Below, piece by piece: positions 1 to 10,482 of a stretch of DNA of 64,000 bases. Source of the DNA: Corythoichthys intestinalis (Eukaryota; Chordata; Actinopteri; Syngnathiformes; Syngnathidae). A program made the translations under genes and the position numbers. The stretch covers positions 42,186,501 to 42,250,500 of the forward strand of contig NC_080408.1 in the NCBI RefSeq assembly GCF_030265065.1. Direction: 5' to 3'. Below the pieces are notes generated by a model, which did no database searches, was not told where the DNA came from, and worked only from the letters and a program-made list of their open reading frames with translations. Each line of letters opens with the position of its first letter. Position 1 is the stretch's first letter.

Positions 1-324
1 ATTCCATTTATCGCATGGTAAATGAAAATGAAGGCGGTAATTTTCCCGCTGCGATTTATCGCCTAACGTGCGTGCGTATGTGCGTGCGTGAGTGCGTACG
101 TGGCAGATGTGCGGCGGACATGCTGTTAAAAGTTCGACTTGCTTGTTACCAACAGCGCAATATGCTCCCTGTGTTTTATTGACTTCAGGGTATGTCGTTT
201 TATACATTTGAGTTTGCGTGACCATCATTCAATGGGAGGAGGCGGTGCCGAGTGCACTGTCAGTGTCAGCATATATTGCTGAAGAAATAAGACCATTTTA
301 CCTCTGTTTAATGTTGTTTGACAC

Positions 325-1142
325 TTAGGCTAGGTCCATACTGCAGGTCTTCATGCACGAATCCGATTTTTTCGTGTTTTTCCGACTAAAGTGAAGCACT
401 AACTTGACGGTCTGAACGTGACAAGTCGCATAGAAGTGGACCATTTCAAATCCGATCTGGGTCACTTTAGTATGTGGTCTAAATCCGATATGAGCCACAT
501 TTTTCCAGAATTTGGCTGGCTGTCTGAACTTTCTAGTCTCCTGTATCGGAATTCATGCAGCAATGACGTCAGCAAAGCGAAAGTGGCAGGCAGGACGGGA
601 GCGATGTAGCTGAGCATTAGCTTCTAGCTAAAACTCTGCTTTTATGCACTAAGCGGGCTTGACCACAGATAAAATAATAAATAAATGAAGAAAACGATAA
701 GCCTGACAATTTTTTATTTTCATTCTATGCGCCGAACGAGCAGTATTTCAGTATTGCTTCCACGGCCAAGACGGGGCAACCCAAGTCATGTCACGCACAC
801 AAGTCAAGGCTTATGTGCTTGCGTGCATGTGTTCTATCAGTCCATATAAACTTTGATTAAAAGACTAAACGGGGATTATTGATGTCTGTTATTTGTGTCA
901 TCTTTTTGGAAATCAAAATATGATCACCCTGGAATGACATACAGCTAGCAATTGTAAATTTGTTTTGGTGCTTCTGGGCATGCACACTTTGCTGAGCGCA
1001 TCTCGGATGGCCAATTAGTGCTAATGCATGACACTTGAACTTGCTCCATGGACAAAGGCAGTGTGAACGGGCACACCAAAAAAACAGACATGACAATAAA
1101 TCGTTTTTGTGCATTGAGACCTGCAGTATGAACCTAGCCTTA
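325..1142. mobile_element. Non-autonomous hAT-like element, copy S1
   Basis: The two ends are inverted copies: the left begins CTTAGGCTAGGTCCATACTG and the right reads the same motif on the minus strand (CTAAGGCTAGGTTCATACTG). The inner sequence (for example the words around 430-510) recurs in opposite orientation at about 33400-33590. A clean 8-bp target duplication was not seen, so the superfamily is inferred from terminus style. No transposase reading frame is visible. Confidence 0.55.
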
Positions 1143-1506
1143 GTGAAGCCAAATTTTGTTACTGCTACTTAATTAATCTATTTTTCTCTGTTGTTGCTGA
1201 AGTGCAATTGTTTGTGTTACTACAACTTTATGCCTCTGTGCCTTAACGCTTAAGTTATTAAAGTGCAATTTTATTTTTTCTTGAAAAAGACATTTTATTT
1301 ATTCTGTTTCTGTGCGGTGTTGGTATTGTTGTCTTTTACTTAAAAGAGGCATGGTCTATTGTTTTTAGTTGTGATTCCTTAAGTATTTTTGTATTTAAAA
1401 TTAAACGTTTATTGCGTTTAAATGGGTGTACTTAATATTACTTAGTATTATTAATATATACTGTATTCCTACTGTGTTATTGTAAACTGGTTTAAAAAAA
1501 TGGGTG

Positions 1507-1523
1507 TGGGGGGGGGGGGGGGG
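1507..1523. repeat. Poly-G tract
   Basis: An uninterrupted run of about 17 G sits just inside the right end of the decayed repeat. It is a simple repeat and its length is likely to vary between individuals or reads. Confidence 0.9.
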
Positions 1524-1681
1524 CGCAATAATATCGCATATCGCAATAATTTATGAGAAAATTTATCGCCCACCAAAATTTGTTATCGCGACAGGCCTAT
1601 GCATGACTATGTAATATCTATGTGGCACTTTTCAGTTTATTTTTGCTGTCTATTATTAAAACACACATTAATTGTTCCCAG

Positions 1682-2002
1682 CCTGAAACCTCCTTTTGGG
1701 AAGTTTTGTTTTGGTGGCTGCCGGACCTGGATGTCGACGACGAAGAGGACGAAAATACCGTAAAGCGGAAAGGAAAGGCAGCCCAAAGCTTGAAGAGTCT
1801 TCGAAACAAACCAGTGCCAGACAAAAAACTCATGAAGAAGAGAGAGGGGACTTTAAAAACGAGGAGAGCCAAAAAAGCTCAAGTGGCTAAAAATGAGAAA
1901 GAGAAGGACCTACTGAAGATACATGATGGAGATGAGGAAAGAGCGGAAGATGAGGTGGTGGTGGGATCCAACAATGGTGAAGATGAAGGAAAAGAAGACT
2001 GA
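1682..2002 (+). CDS. Terminal coding exon of an unidentified host gene
   Basis: An open frame follows a plausible acceptor (TTGTTCCCAG ending at 1681) and stops at 2002. About 127 nt downstream is an AATAAA signal, so this looks like the last exon of a plus-strand gene whose upstream exons are off window. The encoded tail starts with an aromatic, hydrophobic stretch (PETSFWEVLFWWLPDL), then an acidic cluster, a long Lys/Arg-rich stretch, and a strongly acidic C-terminus ending GEDEGKED. No domain is recognised. The composition would fit a nuclear or membrane-proximal charged tail, but the gene cannot be named from this exon. An ATG at 1622 is in frame, so a short single-exon protein is the alternative. 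The gene is convergent with sf3a2. Confidence 0.5.
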   Translation, partial: PETSFWEVLFWWLPDLDVDDEEDENTVKRKGKAAQSLKSLRNKPVPDKKLMKKREGTLKTRRAKKAQVAKNEKEKDLLKIHDGDEERAEDEVVVGSNNGEDEGKED

Positions 2003-2128
2003 AAGAATGAATAGGAAAATTTTACAAACAAAATCTATAAAATGACCTGTATTGTTGTGTTTTCAATAGTTCCATTAAAAAAAAAAACAAGCGCAAACAG
2101 CTAGCCACTTCTACAGATTGAAAATTTG

Positions 2129-2134
2129 AATAAA
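2129..2134 (+). terminator. Poly(A) signal AATAAA of the unidentified plus-strand gene
   Basis: A canonical AATAAA lies about 127 nt after the stop at 2002 and before the sf3a2 3' end. It supports a real transcript end here. Confidence 0.5.
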
Positions 2135-2281
2135 AGCGATCAAAAGTGCTACTTCAGTGCTTTAGTCTTTTTCTGAACATGAGCTCAAAAATCATTAGTC
2201 TTTTGGTTGAACATACTTTTGACATTTAACTGTTTCATTGAATATAATAATGCCCAATCATGTGACTCTTTTCATCCTTCA

Positions 2282-2400
2282 GCCGTGAATTTAAAGTAGT
2301 TTGTCACTAGACGTCCAATCCATTTGAACTGGGAGGGCTAGAAGATAATGAACTTTCATTTGCTGCCGGCCCCACCAGTTCAAAAATATTGGACGTCTAT
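2282..2400. repeat. Dispersed fold-back repeat (GACGTCCAATCC family)
   Basis: A short inverted repeat whose halves both carry GACGTCCAAT/ATTGGACGTC words around a CCCACCAGTT-type centre. Related copies occur near 9720, 18590, 35630, 41735, 56680, 60790 and 61700. It is non-coding and looks like a small miniature transposon (MITE). Confidence 0.55.
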
Positions 2401-2829
2401 CACTGTTTATGAGGCCGAAAGGGTTTAAATTATTTTTCAACTAGAAGAAGACGGCGCAAATTTCAGCCAAAGCAGTCAAATTCAAAGCATTGCCAATTTT
2501 GGTAAAGTGGGCACTCCCTTTAAATATAAAGTGTGTTATTGAAAAAATTCCTTTTCTGACCTATGTGACCTTTGACCCGATTACCCCAAAATTCTATCAC
2601 CTTTGTTTCACATTGGTAACATATCCTGCAAGTGTAATAATAATCCCTATATTAGTTCATGAGTTGACCCAAAATTCATTTTCTGACCATTGTGACCTTT
2701 GACCCGAAGAGAAGACTAATACAGACGAATGGTTTTGCTCCCAAGAATATTTACTTACAAAATCTTAAAAATGAGTTTGCTTTTAAATGTAGAACACTAG
2801 AATCAGAAAAATAACCAGCTGGGACACAA

Positions 2830-3087
2830 TTAATTGTTAGCAATAGAAATGGCCTCAGGGGGTGGCGGCCTCATTGGCATTGGTGGCATGGGTATCTGAG
2901 TGGGCATTTGAGGAGTACCGGGGGCACCAGGGGGAAGGATCATGCCACCCGGAGGTGGGGGCACCGACTCATTCTGTGGGCGCGCCGCACTCATGAGTGG
3001 TGGAGGACGCTTCATACCAGCTGGTGGCGGGGCACCAGTGGCAGGTAGAAGAGCTTTTTCCATTTTGAAGTGGAACTGCAAGAAGAA
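2830..3087 (-). CDS. sf3a2: sf3a2 coding exon 7 (last)
   Basis: Starts after the acceptor TTTCAG and encodes [11 protein letters not shown] followed by the Pro/Met-rich tail. It ends IANN-stop at 2830-2832. Confidence 0.95.
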   Translation of the reverse strand, partial: FFLQFHFKMEKALLPATGAPPPAGMKRPPPLMSAARPQNESVPPPPGGMILPPGAPGTPQMPTQIPMPPMPMRPPPPEAISIANN

Positions 3088-6000
3088 CTGAAAGGAAACA
3101 AGAAATTGTGACCACATGCCTTCTCAATGATCAACGTTTTATTTTGTAATCCGTACCTGTTTAGTTTCTCGGTTCCAGTGAGTCCAGAAGCGGCTCTCTG
3201 CTTTGTCTATTTCTCTACTGGGAACCTAAAAAAAAGTTTACATTATGCTGTAGCAATACAGATTTTTTTTTTTTTTTTTTTTAATCATTTATAGTCACCT
3301 TAAATGCGATAGTTTCATAAGGTTCCGCAGCAAGCAGCAGGTACTGCCAACGGCGGTCTGGGGGCTCAATGCGCTGTTCGTACGCGGACATGAAACGATG
3401 CCTGGGTCCAATGCCTTCTGCAACTTCTGGGTAGTCGATCTGAATCCCAAAAAATTGGAACTCATTTAATTTCCTTTATCTATTTCTGTTACTTTCATAT
3501 ATTTTTGCGTTGCGCACTAACCTGGAAAAGTAAAGACTGCTGCCCAGACTCTGGATCCCTCTGCTTGGTTACTGAGAAGGACATGAAAACACTCTTCAGA
3601 ATAGGTAAAACATTATGGTTTTGTACAGACATATGGCAGAAAACACAGACAAGAATGAAAAAGCAGTTTCTGCTCTTGGGCCCCTCTTTAAAATAAACTG
3701 TTGTATTTTAAGCCAAAAGAACTGTTGTGTTTGATAGAACAATATGTCTATATGTTGTCATAGCAGTTTCATGGCGCATTAAGCCCCCGAACTATTTTTA
3801 ATTTGTCCGTTTTACCCTGGAGACCACCGTTTACAGGCACCGCGCAACCGCTTTTGTTTAAACCCAGCCATAAAAAGAAGGTAAGTAATTATATTTATTA
3901 TTTGAAATGTCAATCATTTTGATCTTAGAATAATTAATTGATGTGTAATATTTAGTTTAAAAAACCAAAACTCCTAAAAAAAATATTCACTCGCATTTTT
4001 TAAAATTTTTAAACAAATTACGTCACAATGAAAAAAATGGTGTCTGTAAATAGCTCACGGATATCTACCTCATAGCTATCGCTTAATTGTATTTTTTTTT
4101 GTTACTGTCACATTTTCCCCAATATTTTAGATGATTGAAATTGGAAAAAAAAAAAACTCCTCCGTGAGTCATCACCTTATCGTGGTGGAGGGGTTTGCGT
4201 GTCCCAATGATCCTAGGAGCTATGTTGTCTGGGGCTTTAAGCCCCTGGCAGGGTCACCCATGGCAAACAGGTCCTAGGTGAGGGGCCAGACTAAGCATGG
4301 CTCAAACTGACCCCTTATGATGAGAAAAAGAAATGAACTCCAGTTTCCCTTGCCCGGACGCGGGTTACCGGGGCCCCCCTCTGGAGCCAGGCCTGGAGGT
4401 GGGGCTCAAAGGCAAGCGTCTGGTGGCCGGGCCTGTCCCCATGGGGCCCGGCCGGGCACAGCCCGAAAAGGCAACATGGGTTCCCCTTCCCATGGGCTCA
4501 CCACCTGTGGGAGGGGCCAAAGGGGTCGGGTGCGTAGAGAGTTGGGCGGCAGCCAAAGGCAGGGGCCTTGGCGGTCCAACCCCCAGCTGCAGAAGCTAAC
4601 TCTTGGGACATGGAATGTCACCTCTCTGGCAGGGAAGGAGCCTGAGCTGGTGGGTGAGGCAGAGAAGTTCCGACTAGATATAGTCGGACTCTCCTCCACA
4701 CACAGCTTGGGTTCTGGTACCAATCCTCTCGAGAGGGGTTGGACTCTCTTCCATTCTGGAGTTGCCCACGGTGAGAGGCGCCGAGCAGGTGTGGGCATAC
4801 TTATTGCCCCCCGGCTTGGTGCCTGTACGTTGGGGTTTACCCCCGTAGACGAGAGGGTAGCCTCCCTCCGCCTTCGGGTGGGGGGACGGGTTCTGACTGT
4901 TGTTTGCGCTTATGCACCGAACAGCAGCTCAGAATACCCACCCTTTTTGGAGTCCTTGGAGGGTGTGCTGGAAAGCGCCCCCTCTGAGGACTCCCTCGTC
5001 CTACTGGGGGACTTCAACGCTCACGTGGGCAATGACAGTGAGACTTGGAGGGGCGTGATTGGGAGGAACGGCCCCCCCGATCAGAACCCGAGTGGTGTTC
5101 TGTTATTGGACTTCTGTGCTCGTCACGGTTTGTCCATAACGAACACCATGTTCAAACATAGGGGTGTCCACATGTGCACTTGGCACCAGGACACCCTAGG
5201 CCGCAGTTCAATGATCGACTTTGTAATCGTGTCATCGGACTTGCGGCCACATGTTTTGGACACCCGGGTGAAGAGAGGGGCGGAGCTGTCAACTGATCAC
5301 CACCTGGTGGTGTGTTGGCTCCGATGGTGGGGGAAGTTGCTGGCCAGACCTGGCAGGCCCAAACGTATTGTGAGAGTCTGCTGGGAACGTCTGGCAGAAT
5401 CCCCTGTCAGAAAGAGTTTCAACACCCACCTCCGGCAGACCTTCTCCCTTGTCCCGGGGGAGGTGAGGGACATTGAGTCCGAGTGGGCCATGTTCCGCAC
5501 CTCCATTGTTGAGGCGGCCGATCGGAGCTGTGGCCGTAAGGTGGTTGGTGCCTGTCGTGGCGGCAATCCCCGAACCCGCTGGTGGACACCAGCGGTAAGG
5601 GATGCCGTCAAGCTGAAGAAGGAGGCCTATCAGGCCTTTTTGGCCTGTGGGACTCCGGAGGCAGCTGACAGGTACCGGCTGGCCAAGCGGACTGCGGCTT
5701 CGGCGGTCGCCGAGGCAAAAACTCGGACATGGGAGGAGTTCGGCGAGGCCATGGAAAACGACTTCCGGACAGCTTCGAGGAAATTCTGGTCCACCATCCG
5801 GCGTCTGAGGAGAGGAAAGCAGTGCACCATTAACACTGTGTATAGTGAAGATGGTGTACTGCTGACCTCGACTCGGGACGTCGTGAGTAGGTGGGGAGAA
5901 TACTTCGAAGCCCTCCTCAATTCCACCGACACGCCTTCCTTTGAGGGAGCAGAGTCTGGGGACTCTGAGGTGGGCTCTTCGATCTCTGGGGTTGAAGTCA

Positions 6001-9000
6001 CTGAGGCGGTTGGTAAGCTCCTCGGTGGCAAGGCCCCAGGGGTAGATGAGATCCGCCCGGAGTTCCTAAAGGCTCTGGATGTTGTGGGGCTGTCATGGCT
6101 GACACGCCTCTACAACATTGCGTGGACATCGGGGACAGTGCCTCTGGATTGGCAGACCGGGGTGGTGGTCCCCTTTTTTAAAAAGGGGGACTGGAGGGTG
6201 TGTTCCAATTATAGAGGGATCACACTCCTCAGCCTCCCCGGTAAAGTCTATTCAGGGGTGCTGGAGAGGAGGGTCCGTCGGGAAGTCGAATCTCGGATTC
6301 AGGAGGAGCAGTGTGGTTTTCGTCCCGGCCGTGGAACAGTGGACCAGCTCTACACCCTCGGCAGGGTCCTCGAGGGTGCATGGGAGTTCGCCCAACCAGT
6401 CCACATGTGTTTTGTGGATTTGGAGAAGGCGTTCAACCGTGTGCCTAGGGAAGTCCTGTGGAGGGTGCTCCGGGAGTACGGGGTACCGAGCCCCCTGGTA
6501 AGGGCTGTTCGGTCCCTGTACGACCGGTGTCAGAGTCTGGTCCACATTGCCGGCAGTAAGTCGAATTCGTTCCCAGTGAGAATTGGACTCCGCCAAGGCT
6601 GCCCTTTGTCACCGATTCTGTTCATAATTTTTATGGACAGAATTTCTAGGCGCAGCCGAAGCGTTGAGGGTGTCCGGTTTGGTGACCTCAGCATTGCATC
6701 TCTGCTTTTTGCAGATGATGTGGTGCTGTTGGCTTCATCAAGCCGTGACCTCCAACTCTCACTGGGGCGGTTCGCGGCCGAGTGTGAAGCGGTTGGGATG
6801 AAGATCAGCACCTCCAAATCCGAGACCATGGTCCTCAGCCGGAAAAGGGTGGAGTGCCCTCTCCGGGTCGGGGATGAGATCCTGCCCCAAGTGGAGGAGT
6901 TCAAGTATCTTGGGGTCTTGTTCACGAGTGAGGGTAGGAGGGAGCGGGAGATTGACAGGCGGATCGGTGCAGCGTCTGCAGTGATGCGGATTCTGCACCG
7001 GTCCGTTGTGGTGAAGAAGGAGCTGAGCCAAAAGGCGAAGCTCTCGATTTACCGGTCGATCTACGTTCCTACCCTCACCTATGGTCACGAGCTGTGGGTC
7101 GTGACAGAAAGAACAAGATCCCGGATACAAGCGGCCGAAATGAGTTTCCTCCGCAGGGTGTCCGGGCTCTCCCTTAGAGATAGGGTGAGAAGCTCGGTCA
7201 TCCGGGAGGGGCTTGGTGTCGAGCCAGTTGAGGTGGCTCGGGCATTTGGTTCGGATGCCTCCTGGACGCCTCCCTGGAGAGGTGTTCCGGGCATGTCCCA
7301 CCGGCAGGAGGCCCCGGGGTCGACCCAGGACACGCTGGAGAGACTATGTCGCTCGGCTGGCCTGGGAACGCCTTGGAATCCCGCCGGAGGAGCTGGCTGA
7401 AGTGGCTGGGGAGAGGGAAGTCTGGGCTTCCCTGCTAAAGCTGCTGCCCCCGCGACCCGACCCCGGACTAAGCGGAAGATAATGGATGGATGGATGGATG
7501 GATGGATGGAAATTGGAAAAAAACAAATTTAAATGGTAAGTATTTGAAAAAGAAAATCTCGACCACTCAAGATGTCTCCGTTCTTGCATCACGACCCTTG
7601 TTATATTACCGTGTTTCACCCATAAAATCCCCCAAAAGTCTGACTGTGGCCATTCACAGCTGTGTCAGGACACTCTGCAATACATGCTCCACAGAGTTTT
7701 GCGATCGAAATAAGGTAAGTACGCGATAACATCTCGCTAAAATTATGGTGTCTTTAATTATGCTCTCTCATACACTCACCTCGGGTTACGGGTAAATTTT
7801 TTTTTTTTTTTTTTTTAAATGCCCTCCTGCTCAATTTTTCTTCCGCCAGAAAATAGATATTTTAGGATTTCCAATTATGTATAACACAGGCATATAGGAC
7901 AATGTTGAAATTTGGCCAAATTGGGGGTCTCAGAACAGAATTTCAAACCACCTGAGTGTTTTCCGCCATATACAATTTGATTTAGTCACAGTTTCAGTTC
8001 AAGACAAAGTTGTGAAAAAATGTCTTAGACCATCTTGTTGCATTGAAGTCAAGTTTTCAAATATCGTAAACATGCAACTCGAATTTTGTGGTGGATTTTA
8101 GGGCGTATTTACACCAGGAAAGGCAACCGTTCACTCTCTTTGGTCCGCAGCAAATTAAATTTGGTCGAGACTTTTTTGATGTGGTTCCCTTTTCACATTG
8201 AAATTTGAGCAAACAACCCAGGATTTGACAACAAACCTGCGCATGTGCAAAAATCGTTCAATCATTGGACCCAACGGTCTGGGCGGGGTAACATTGTAAA
8301 ATAGGGACGTAAACGATCACAGAGCTCCAGAGTACTGCAAACGTGCTATTGATTTATTTTATCCTATTGCAAGCGTTTGTGAGAAGTTTGGAGCTCAGAG
8401 GCCTTTGAGGCCACGTTGATTTTACACGGACACACTCAGCTCCTCATTGCTCCATGTTGAACCCCCGACTCATATTAACCAACATACTGCTAACCACAGA
8501 CTGTGATGCTAATCAAACAAAATTTCCTTGCTACGGAAACCTGTTACGTGCAAAAAGATATGCGATTTCAGTTATGGTCCGGACCACGGTGCGGTCACTT
8601 TCACATCTACAGCGAACAGCACCACAGTCCGCTTGGAAGCGAACCGAGACCACCTCTACAGCGAGATCTCGGACCGACTGTTTGGTCCACACCAGAGTTC
8701 GCTGGTTTGTTTTCACACCAGCCCAAAAGGTGCGCACCGCACCACAAACCTTTCTAGTTTGGTCCAGACCAAACAAGGCAGGTGTGAATACAATACACCT
8801 TTACATTTCTCCTAAAATCTAACCTGAAAGACAAATACCCTTAACTTTCCATTAATATGGTACAATCACACAAGTCTACCTTTATATCCAGGCCGACCAA
8901 TTTTTACAAACTTCTTGACTTCAACCTTCACTTTAGCTGGAGCTGGCTGAGCAGGAGCTTCTTTGGCCTCTTTGGCAGCTCGCCGTGCTCTGCAAACCAA

Positions 9001-9376
9001 CAACATCTGTCCATTTAACTTTCTGCCAAACAAAAACAATCTATGCAACTTACAGATTAGTCTGATGTTTCTTTCCTTGTGTATGGGCTAAATAGCTGCC
9101 CTGTAAGGAAGAAGAGCACATAGTTAAATTCCTACACCAACCGCACATAATGCACATGTAACATAATCAAATTGTAACCTCGTTGTTGTGAAGCGTCAGG
9201 CAAAGTTTGCATTCATATGATCCTAAATGATTCTTCATGAAGTAAGGATCTTTATTGATGTCAATGGTCTCCAGAGCCAGCTGGCGTAAACGCTCCCGTC
9301 GGTCCCGATTACTCTCAGAGGAGGACGCCACCCCTCCGCTGCCAGTCTTTCCTCCAGCTCGATGTTGGAAATCCAT
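2830..9376 (-). CDS. sf3a2: Splicing factor 3a subunit 2 (SF3A2/SAP62), complete, 7 coding exons
   Basis: SF3A2 is part of the SF3a heterotrimer of the U2 snRNP, which contacts pre-mRNA near the branch point and is needed for prespliceosome assembly in the nucleus. Joining 9376-9179, 9100-9054, 8989-8880, 3571-3522, 3439-3299, 3225-3157 and 3087-2830 gives 873 nt (290 residues plus stop) with every junction GT/AG and in phase. It starts [20 protein letters not shown], the family start. A matrin-type zinc finger has C56, C59, H72 and H78, split by intron 1. The conserved core continues through [28 protein letters not shown] and [13 protein letters not shown]. The C-terminus is proline- and methionine-rich but short: the long GVHPPAP heptad array of the human protein (464 aa) is absent. 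The fourth coding intron holds a Rex3 LINE. The upstream non-coding exon is at about 10381-10475. Confidence 0.97.
3157..3225 (-). CDS. sf3a2: sf3a2 coding exon 6
   Basis: 69 nt, phase 0 at both sides, encoding [18 protein letters not shown] and on to ETKQ. Acceptor TTTTAG, donor GTACGG. Confidence 0.95.
3299..3439 (-). CDS. sf3a2: sf3a2 coding exon 5
   Basis: 141 nt, phase 0, encoding [10 protein letters not shown] through [10 protein letters not shown]. This is the most conserved core of the SF3A2 family. Confidence 0.96.
3522..3571 (-). CDS. sf3a2: sf3a2 coding exon 4
   Basis: 50 nt encoding [17 protein letters not shown], with acceptor TTCTCAG and donor GTTAGT. It completes the codon split from the exon at 8880. 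Confidence 0.95.
4137..4151. repeat. Left target-site duplication of Rex3
   Basis: GAAATTGGAAAAAAA here is repeated exactly at 7509-7523, directly after the GATG tail of the LINE. Confidence 0.85.
4317..7400 (+). CDS. Rex3 endonuclease-reverse transcriptase polyprotein (main frame)
   Basis: 1027 residues in one frame. An apurinic-type endonuclease domain lies at about residues 95-340 ([34 protein letters not shown]). The reverse transcriptase is at about 550-870, with the conserved [34 protein letters not shown] and the catalytic FADDVVLL near residue 797. The last residues of this frame (after about 970) no longer match the family. The expected C-terminal zinc-knuckle-like region continues in another frame at 7213-7482, so the element carries one small deletion or frameshift near 7225 and is probably not autonomous. 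An upstream in-frame start is possible; the first residues before the endonuclease are low complexity. Confidence 0.9.
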   Translation: MMRKRNELQFPLPGRGLPGPPSGARPGGGAQRQASGGRACPHGARPGTARKGNMGSPSHGLTTCGRGQRGRVRRELGGSQRQGPWRSNPQLQKLTLGTWNVTSLAGKEPELVGEAEKFRLDIVGLSSTHSLGSGTNPLERGWTLFHSGVAHGERRRAGVGILIAPRLGACTLGFTPVDERVASLRLRVGGRVLTVVCAYAPNSSSEYPPFLESLEGVLESAPSEDSLVLLGDFNAHVGNDSETWRGVIGRNGPPDQNPSGVLLLDFCARHGLSITNTMFKHRGVHMCTWHQDTLGRSSMIDFVIVSSDLRPHVLDTRVKRGAELSTDHHLVVCWLRWWGKLLARPGRPKRIVRVCWERLAESPVRKSFNTHLRQTFSLVPGEVRDIESEWAMFRTSIVEAADRSCGRKVVGACRGGNPRTRWWTPAVRDAVKLKKEAYQAFLACGTPEAADRYRLAKRTAASAVAEAKTRTWEEFGEAMENDFRTASRKFWSTIRRLRRGKQCTINTVYSEDGVLLTSTRDVVSRWGEYFEALLNSTDTPSFEGAESGDSEVGSSISGVEVTEAVGKLLGGKAPGVDEIRPEFLKALDVVGLSWLTRLYNIAWTSGTVPLDWQTGVVVPFFKKGDWRVCSNYRGITLLSLPGKVYSGVLERRVRREVESRIQEEQCGFRPGRGTVDQLYTLGRVLEGAWEFAQPVHMCFVDLEKAFNRVPREVLWRVLREYGVPSPLVRAVRSLYDRCQSLVHIAGSKSNSFPVRIGLRQGCPLSPILFIIFMDRISRRSRSVEGVRFGDLSIASLLFADDVVLLASSSRDLQLSLGRFAAECEAVGMKISTSKSETMVLSRKRVECPLRVGDEILPQVEEFKYLGVLFTSEGRREREIDRRIGAASAVMRILHRSVVVKKELSQKAKLSIYRSIYVPTLTYGHELWVVTERTRSRIQAAEMSFLRRVSGLSLRDRVRSSVIREGLGVEPVEVARAFGSDASWTPPWRGVPGMSHRQEAPGSTQDTLERLCRSAGLGTPWNPAGGAG
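7213..7482 (+). CDS. Rex3 C-terminal segment in the shifted frame
   Basis: Encodes the usual Rex3/RTE C-terminus: [16 protein letters not shown], then [20 protein letters not shown] and a stop just before the GATG tail. It overlaps the end of the main frame and shows where the original protein continued. Confidence 0.85.
   Translation: MVSSQLRWLGHLVRMPPGRLPGEVFRACPTGRRPRGRPRTRWRDYVARLAWERLGIPPEELAEVAGEREVWASLLKLLPPRPDPGLSGR
7482..7508 (+). repeat. GATG tandem tail of Rex3
   Basis: About seven tandem GATG units at the 3' end of the LINE; RTE-clade elements such as Rex3 end in short tandem repeats and not in poly(A). Confidence 0.85.
7509..7523. repeat. Right target-site duplication of Rex3
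   Basis: Exact copy of the 15 bases at 4137-4151. Confidence 0.85.
7524..8098. other. sf3a2 intron 4 sequence, nothing recognised
   Basis: AT-rich intronic DNA with a poly-T run near 7797-7815. No gene, repeat family or conserved motif was identified. Confidence 0.5.
8099..8806. mobile_element. Non-autonomous hAT-like element
   Basis: The left end has GGGCGTATTTACACCAGG and the right end has the inverted counterpart (GGTGTGAATACAATACACC). Inner segments carry repeated GGTCCGGACC / GGTCCAGACC words in both orientations. No transposase frame is seen. It lies in the sf3a2 intron immediately 3' of the exon at 8880-8989. Confidence 0.5.
8880..8989 (-). CDS. sf3a2: sf3a2 coding exon 3
   Basis: 110 nt encoding [20 protein letters not shown] through [11 protein letters not shown]. 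Acceptor TTTGCAG, donor GTAGAC. Confidence 0.95.
9054..9100 (-). CDS. sf3a2: sf3a2 coding exon 2
   Basis: 47 nt encoding [15 protein letters not shown], which supplies the two histidines of the matrin-type zinc finger. Acceptor CTTACAG, donor GTAAGT. Confidence 0.95.
9179..9376 (-). CDS. sf3a2: sf3a2 coding exon 1 with start codon
   Basis: 198 nt from ATG at 9376 to LTLHNNE. It holds the two finger cysteines (YECKLC). The start matches the family N-terminus exactly and no upstream in-frame alternative is needed. Confidence 0.96.
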
Positions 9377-9717
9377 TTTTGCCAGACAATTGGGTGAAAC
9401 GCACAGATGCAGATGCAGGCAAATGCCTCCTCAGTCCAGCACTGGACAGCTGTATGTTTTTGTCCCTGTTACCTAAGGGGGGAATAGTAACATTTAGACC
9501 TTATGAGTAGAAGCATGTGGCCAGTTTGATACTGACTCCTGTGCTATTTCTAAATATAAAACATGGTGACACTCATATGTAACAATTAGGCGAAAAATAA
9601 TGAGCTCTACTGCAAATAGCTTATAAACACTCTAAAACCAAACCATAACTATACACCAAACAATTCAATACCAATCCAAAACCATCTCGCAACATTGAAT
9701 GAATAATGCACACATTT

Positions 9718-9790
9718 AACTCATTAGCTGCCATTGACGGCGCTAGAATGCCAATCCATTTTGACTGACCAATTCAATCAAATTGGGAGG
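9718..9790. repeat. Dispersed fold-back repeat (GACGTCCAATCC family), fragment
   Basis: Contains AGCTGCCATTGACGGCGCTAG and CCAATCCATTTTGACTG words shared with copies near 60850 and 56700. It lies in the first (5' UTR) intron of sf3a2. Confidence 0.5.
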
Positions 9791-10380
9791 ATGGGCTCCG
9801 AATGCTCATCTTTATGTGCCATTGGATTAATCACCAAAAATAATTACTTTCGAAATAAATCGTTATTGCTAAGTTTGAAGACTAGTAGTTGTTTAAGGGG
9901 GAAAGTGCGTGTGTACGATCCAACAGAAAAAGCTTGTCCTTCATTCGAAATGTTTCACTTCAACATACTTTTTTTGCCAGCAAATGGGCAAATGGTTATG
10001 TTTACATCGAATCACGGAAGATGTTTGTAACAACTAGTGATAAGCAAACAACTAATCGAGCGGCGGGGTGCTTGCGCCTCGTTAAGAGTCGCAACTTCGC
10101 AATCATTTTGAATGCACTCAACCAAGTAAGCATTATTAATATTATTATAAATGATTTATTATTCAATCAAAAACAAACATTTTAGGATCCGGGTGCAAGC
10201 ACACTCGCTTTCTAGAATGCTATGTTAGCATACATGAATGAAATGTAACAAAGTGAACGCTCACTAACACTTAATCTCGCTCAAAACAAACATTAGCGTA
10301 GCAGAAAAAAACAACACGCTCTGCATTGTGATATAAAATATTAAAATCTAGTCATATACGTTATGATTGCGTATACTTAC

Positions 10381-10482
10381 CAAGAATACACGGCAATCTA
10401 ACCACGACACATGCAAAATGCGTCACATCCGCTTATGCCGCGGCATTTGTACGTCATTTCCGCCATTTTGACTCGCCATCAG
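10381..10482 (-). promoter_or_regulatory. sf3a2: Predicted sf3a2 5' non-coding exon and core promoter
   Basis: On the minus strand a strong splice donor (TTCTTG/GTAAGTATAC) sits at 10381/10380, and upstream of it is AAAATGGCGGAAATGACGTA (about 10455-10474), combining a YY1-like AANATGGCGG site and a CRE-like TGACGT. Such motifs cluster at transcription starts of housekeeping genes. The exon would splice to the coding exon ending at 9376. This is inference; no transcript evidence is available. The palindromic transposon begins at 10483, directly upstream. Confidence 0.55.
10478..10482. repeat. Left 5-bp target-site duplication ATCAG of the palindromic element
   Basis: ATCAG directly precedes the terminal TGTCATTACCC and is repeated directly after the opposite terminus at 18488-18492. 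Confidence 0.65.

Larger units (their letters stand above)
1..1598. repeat. Decayed non-autonomous hAT-like repeat, left end off window
   Basis: The segments near 40-65 and 1530-1598 contain similar GCGATAAAT / ATTTATCGC-type words in inverted arrangement, and the right end reads as a GGCCTGTCGCGATAA-type terminus on the minus strand. This suggests one AT-rich non-autonomous element whose left end is outside the window. It contains another repeat at 325-1142. No coding capacity was recognised. The family is uncertain. Confidence 0.35.
4152..7508 (+). mobile_element. Rex3 non-LTR retrotransposon (RTE clade), nearly full length
   Basis: A fish LINE inserted in sf3a2 intron 4, antisense to the host gene. 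It has a GC-rich 5' leader (about 4155-4316), one long reading frame with endonuclease and reverse-transcriptase regions, and a 3' tail of GATG units (7482-7508), the typical Rex3 end. The reading TGGCAGACCGGGGTGGTGGT near 6152 and the GGGCTGCCCTTT-like stretch near 6595 fall in the region used for Rex3 PCR typing in fishes. The 15-bp exact flanking duplication shows a single retrotransposition event. GC content is far above the AT-rich surroundings. Confidence 0.93.

Noticed and set aside
1682-2002. Naming the charged terminal exon jsrp1 on the basis of human SF3A2 synteny
   Set aside because: Only general charge composition agrees; no diagnostic motif is visible, so no symbol is given.
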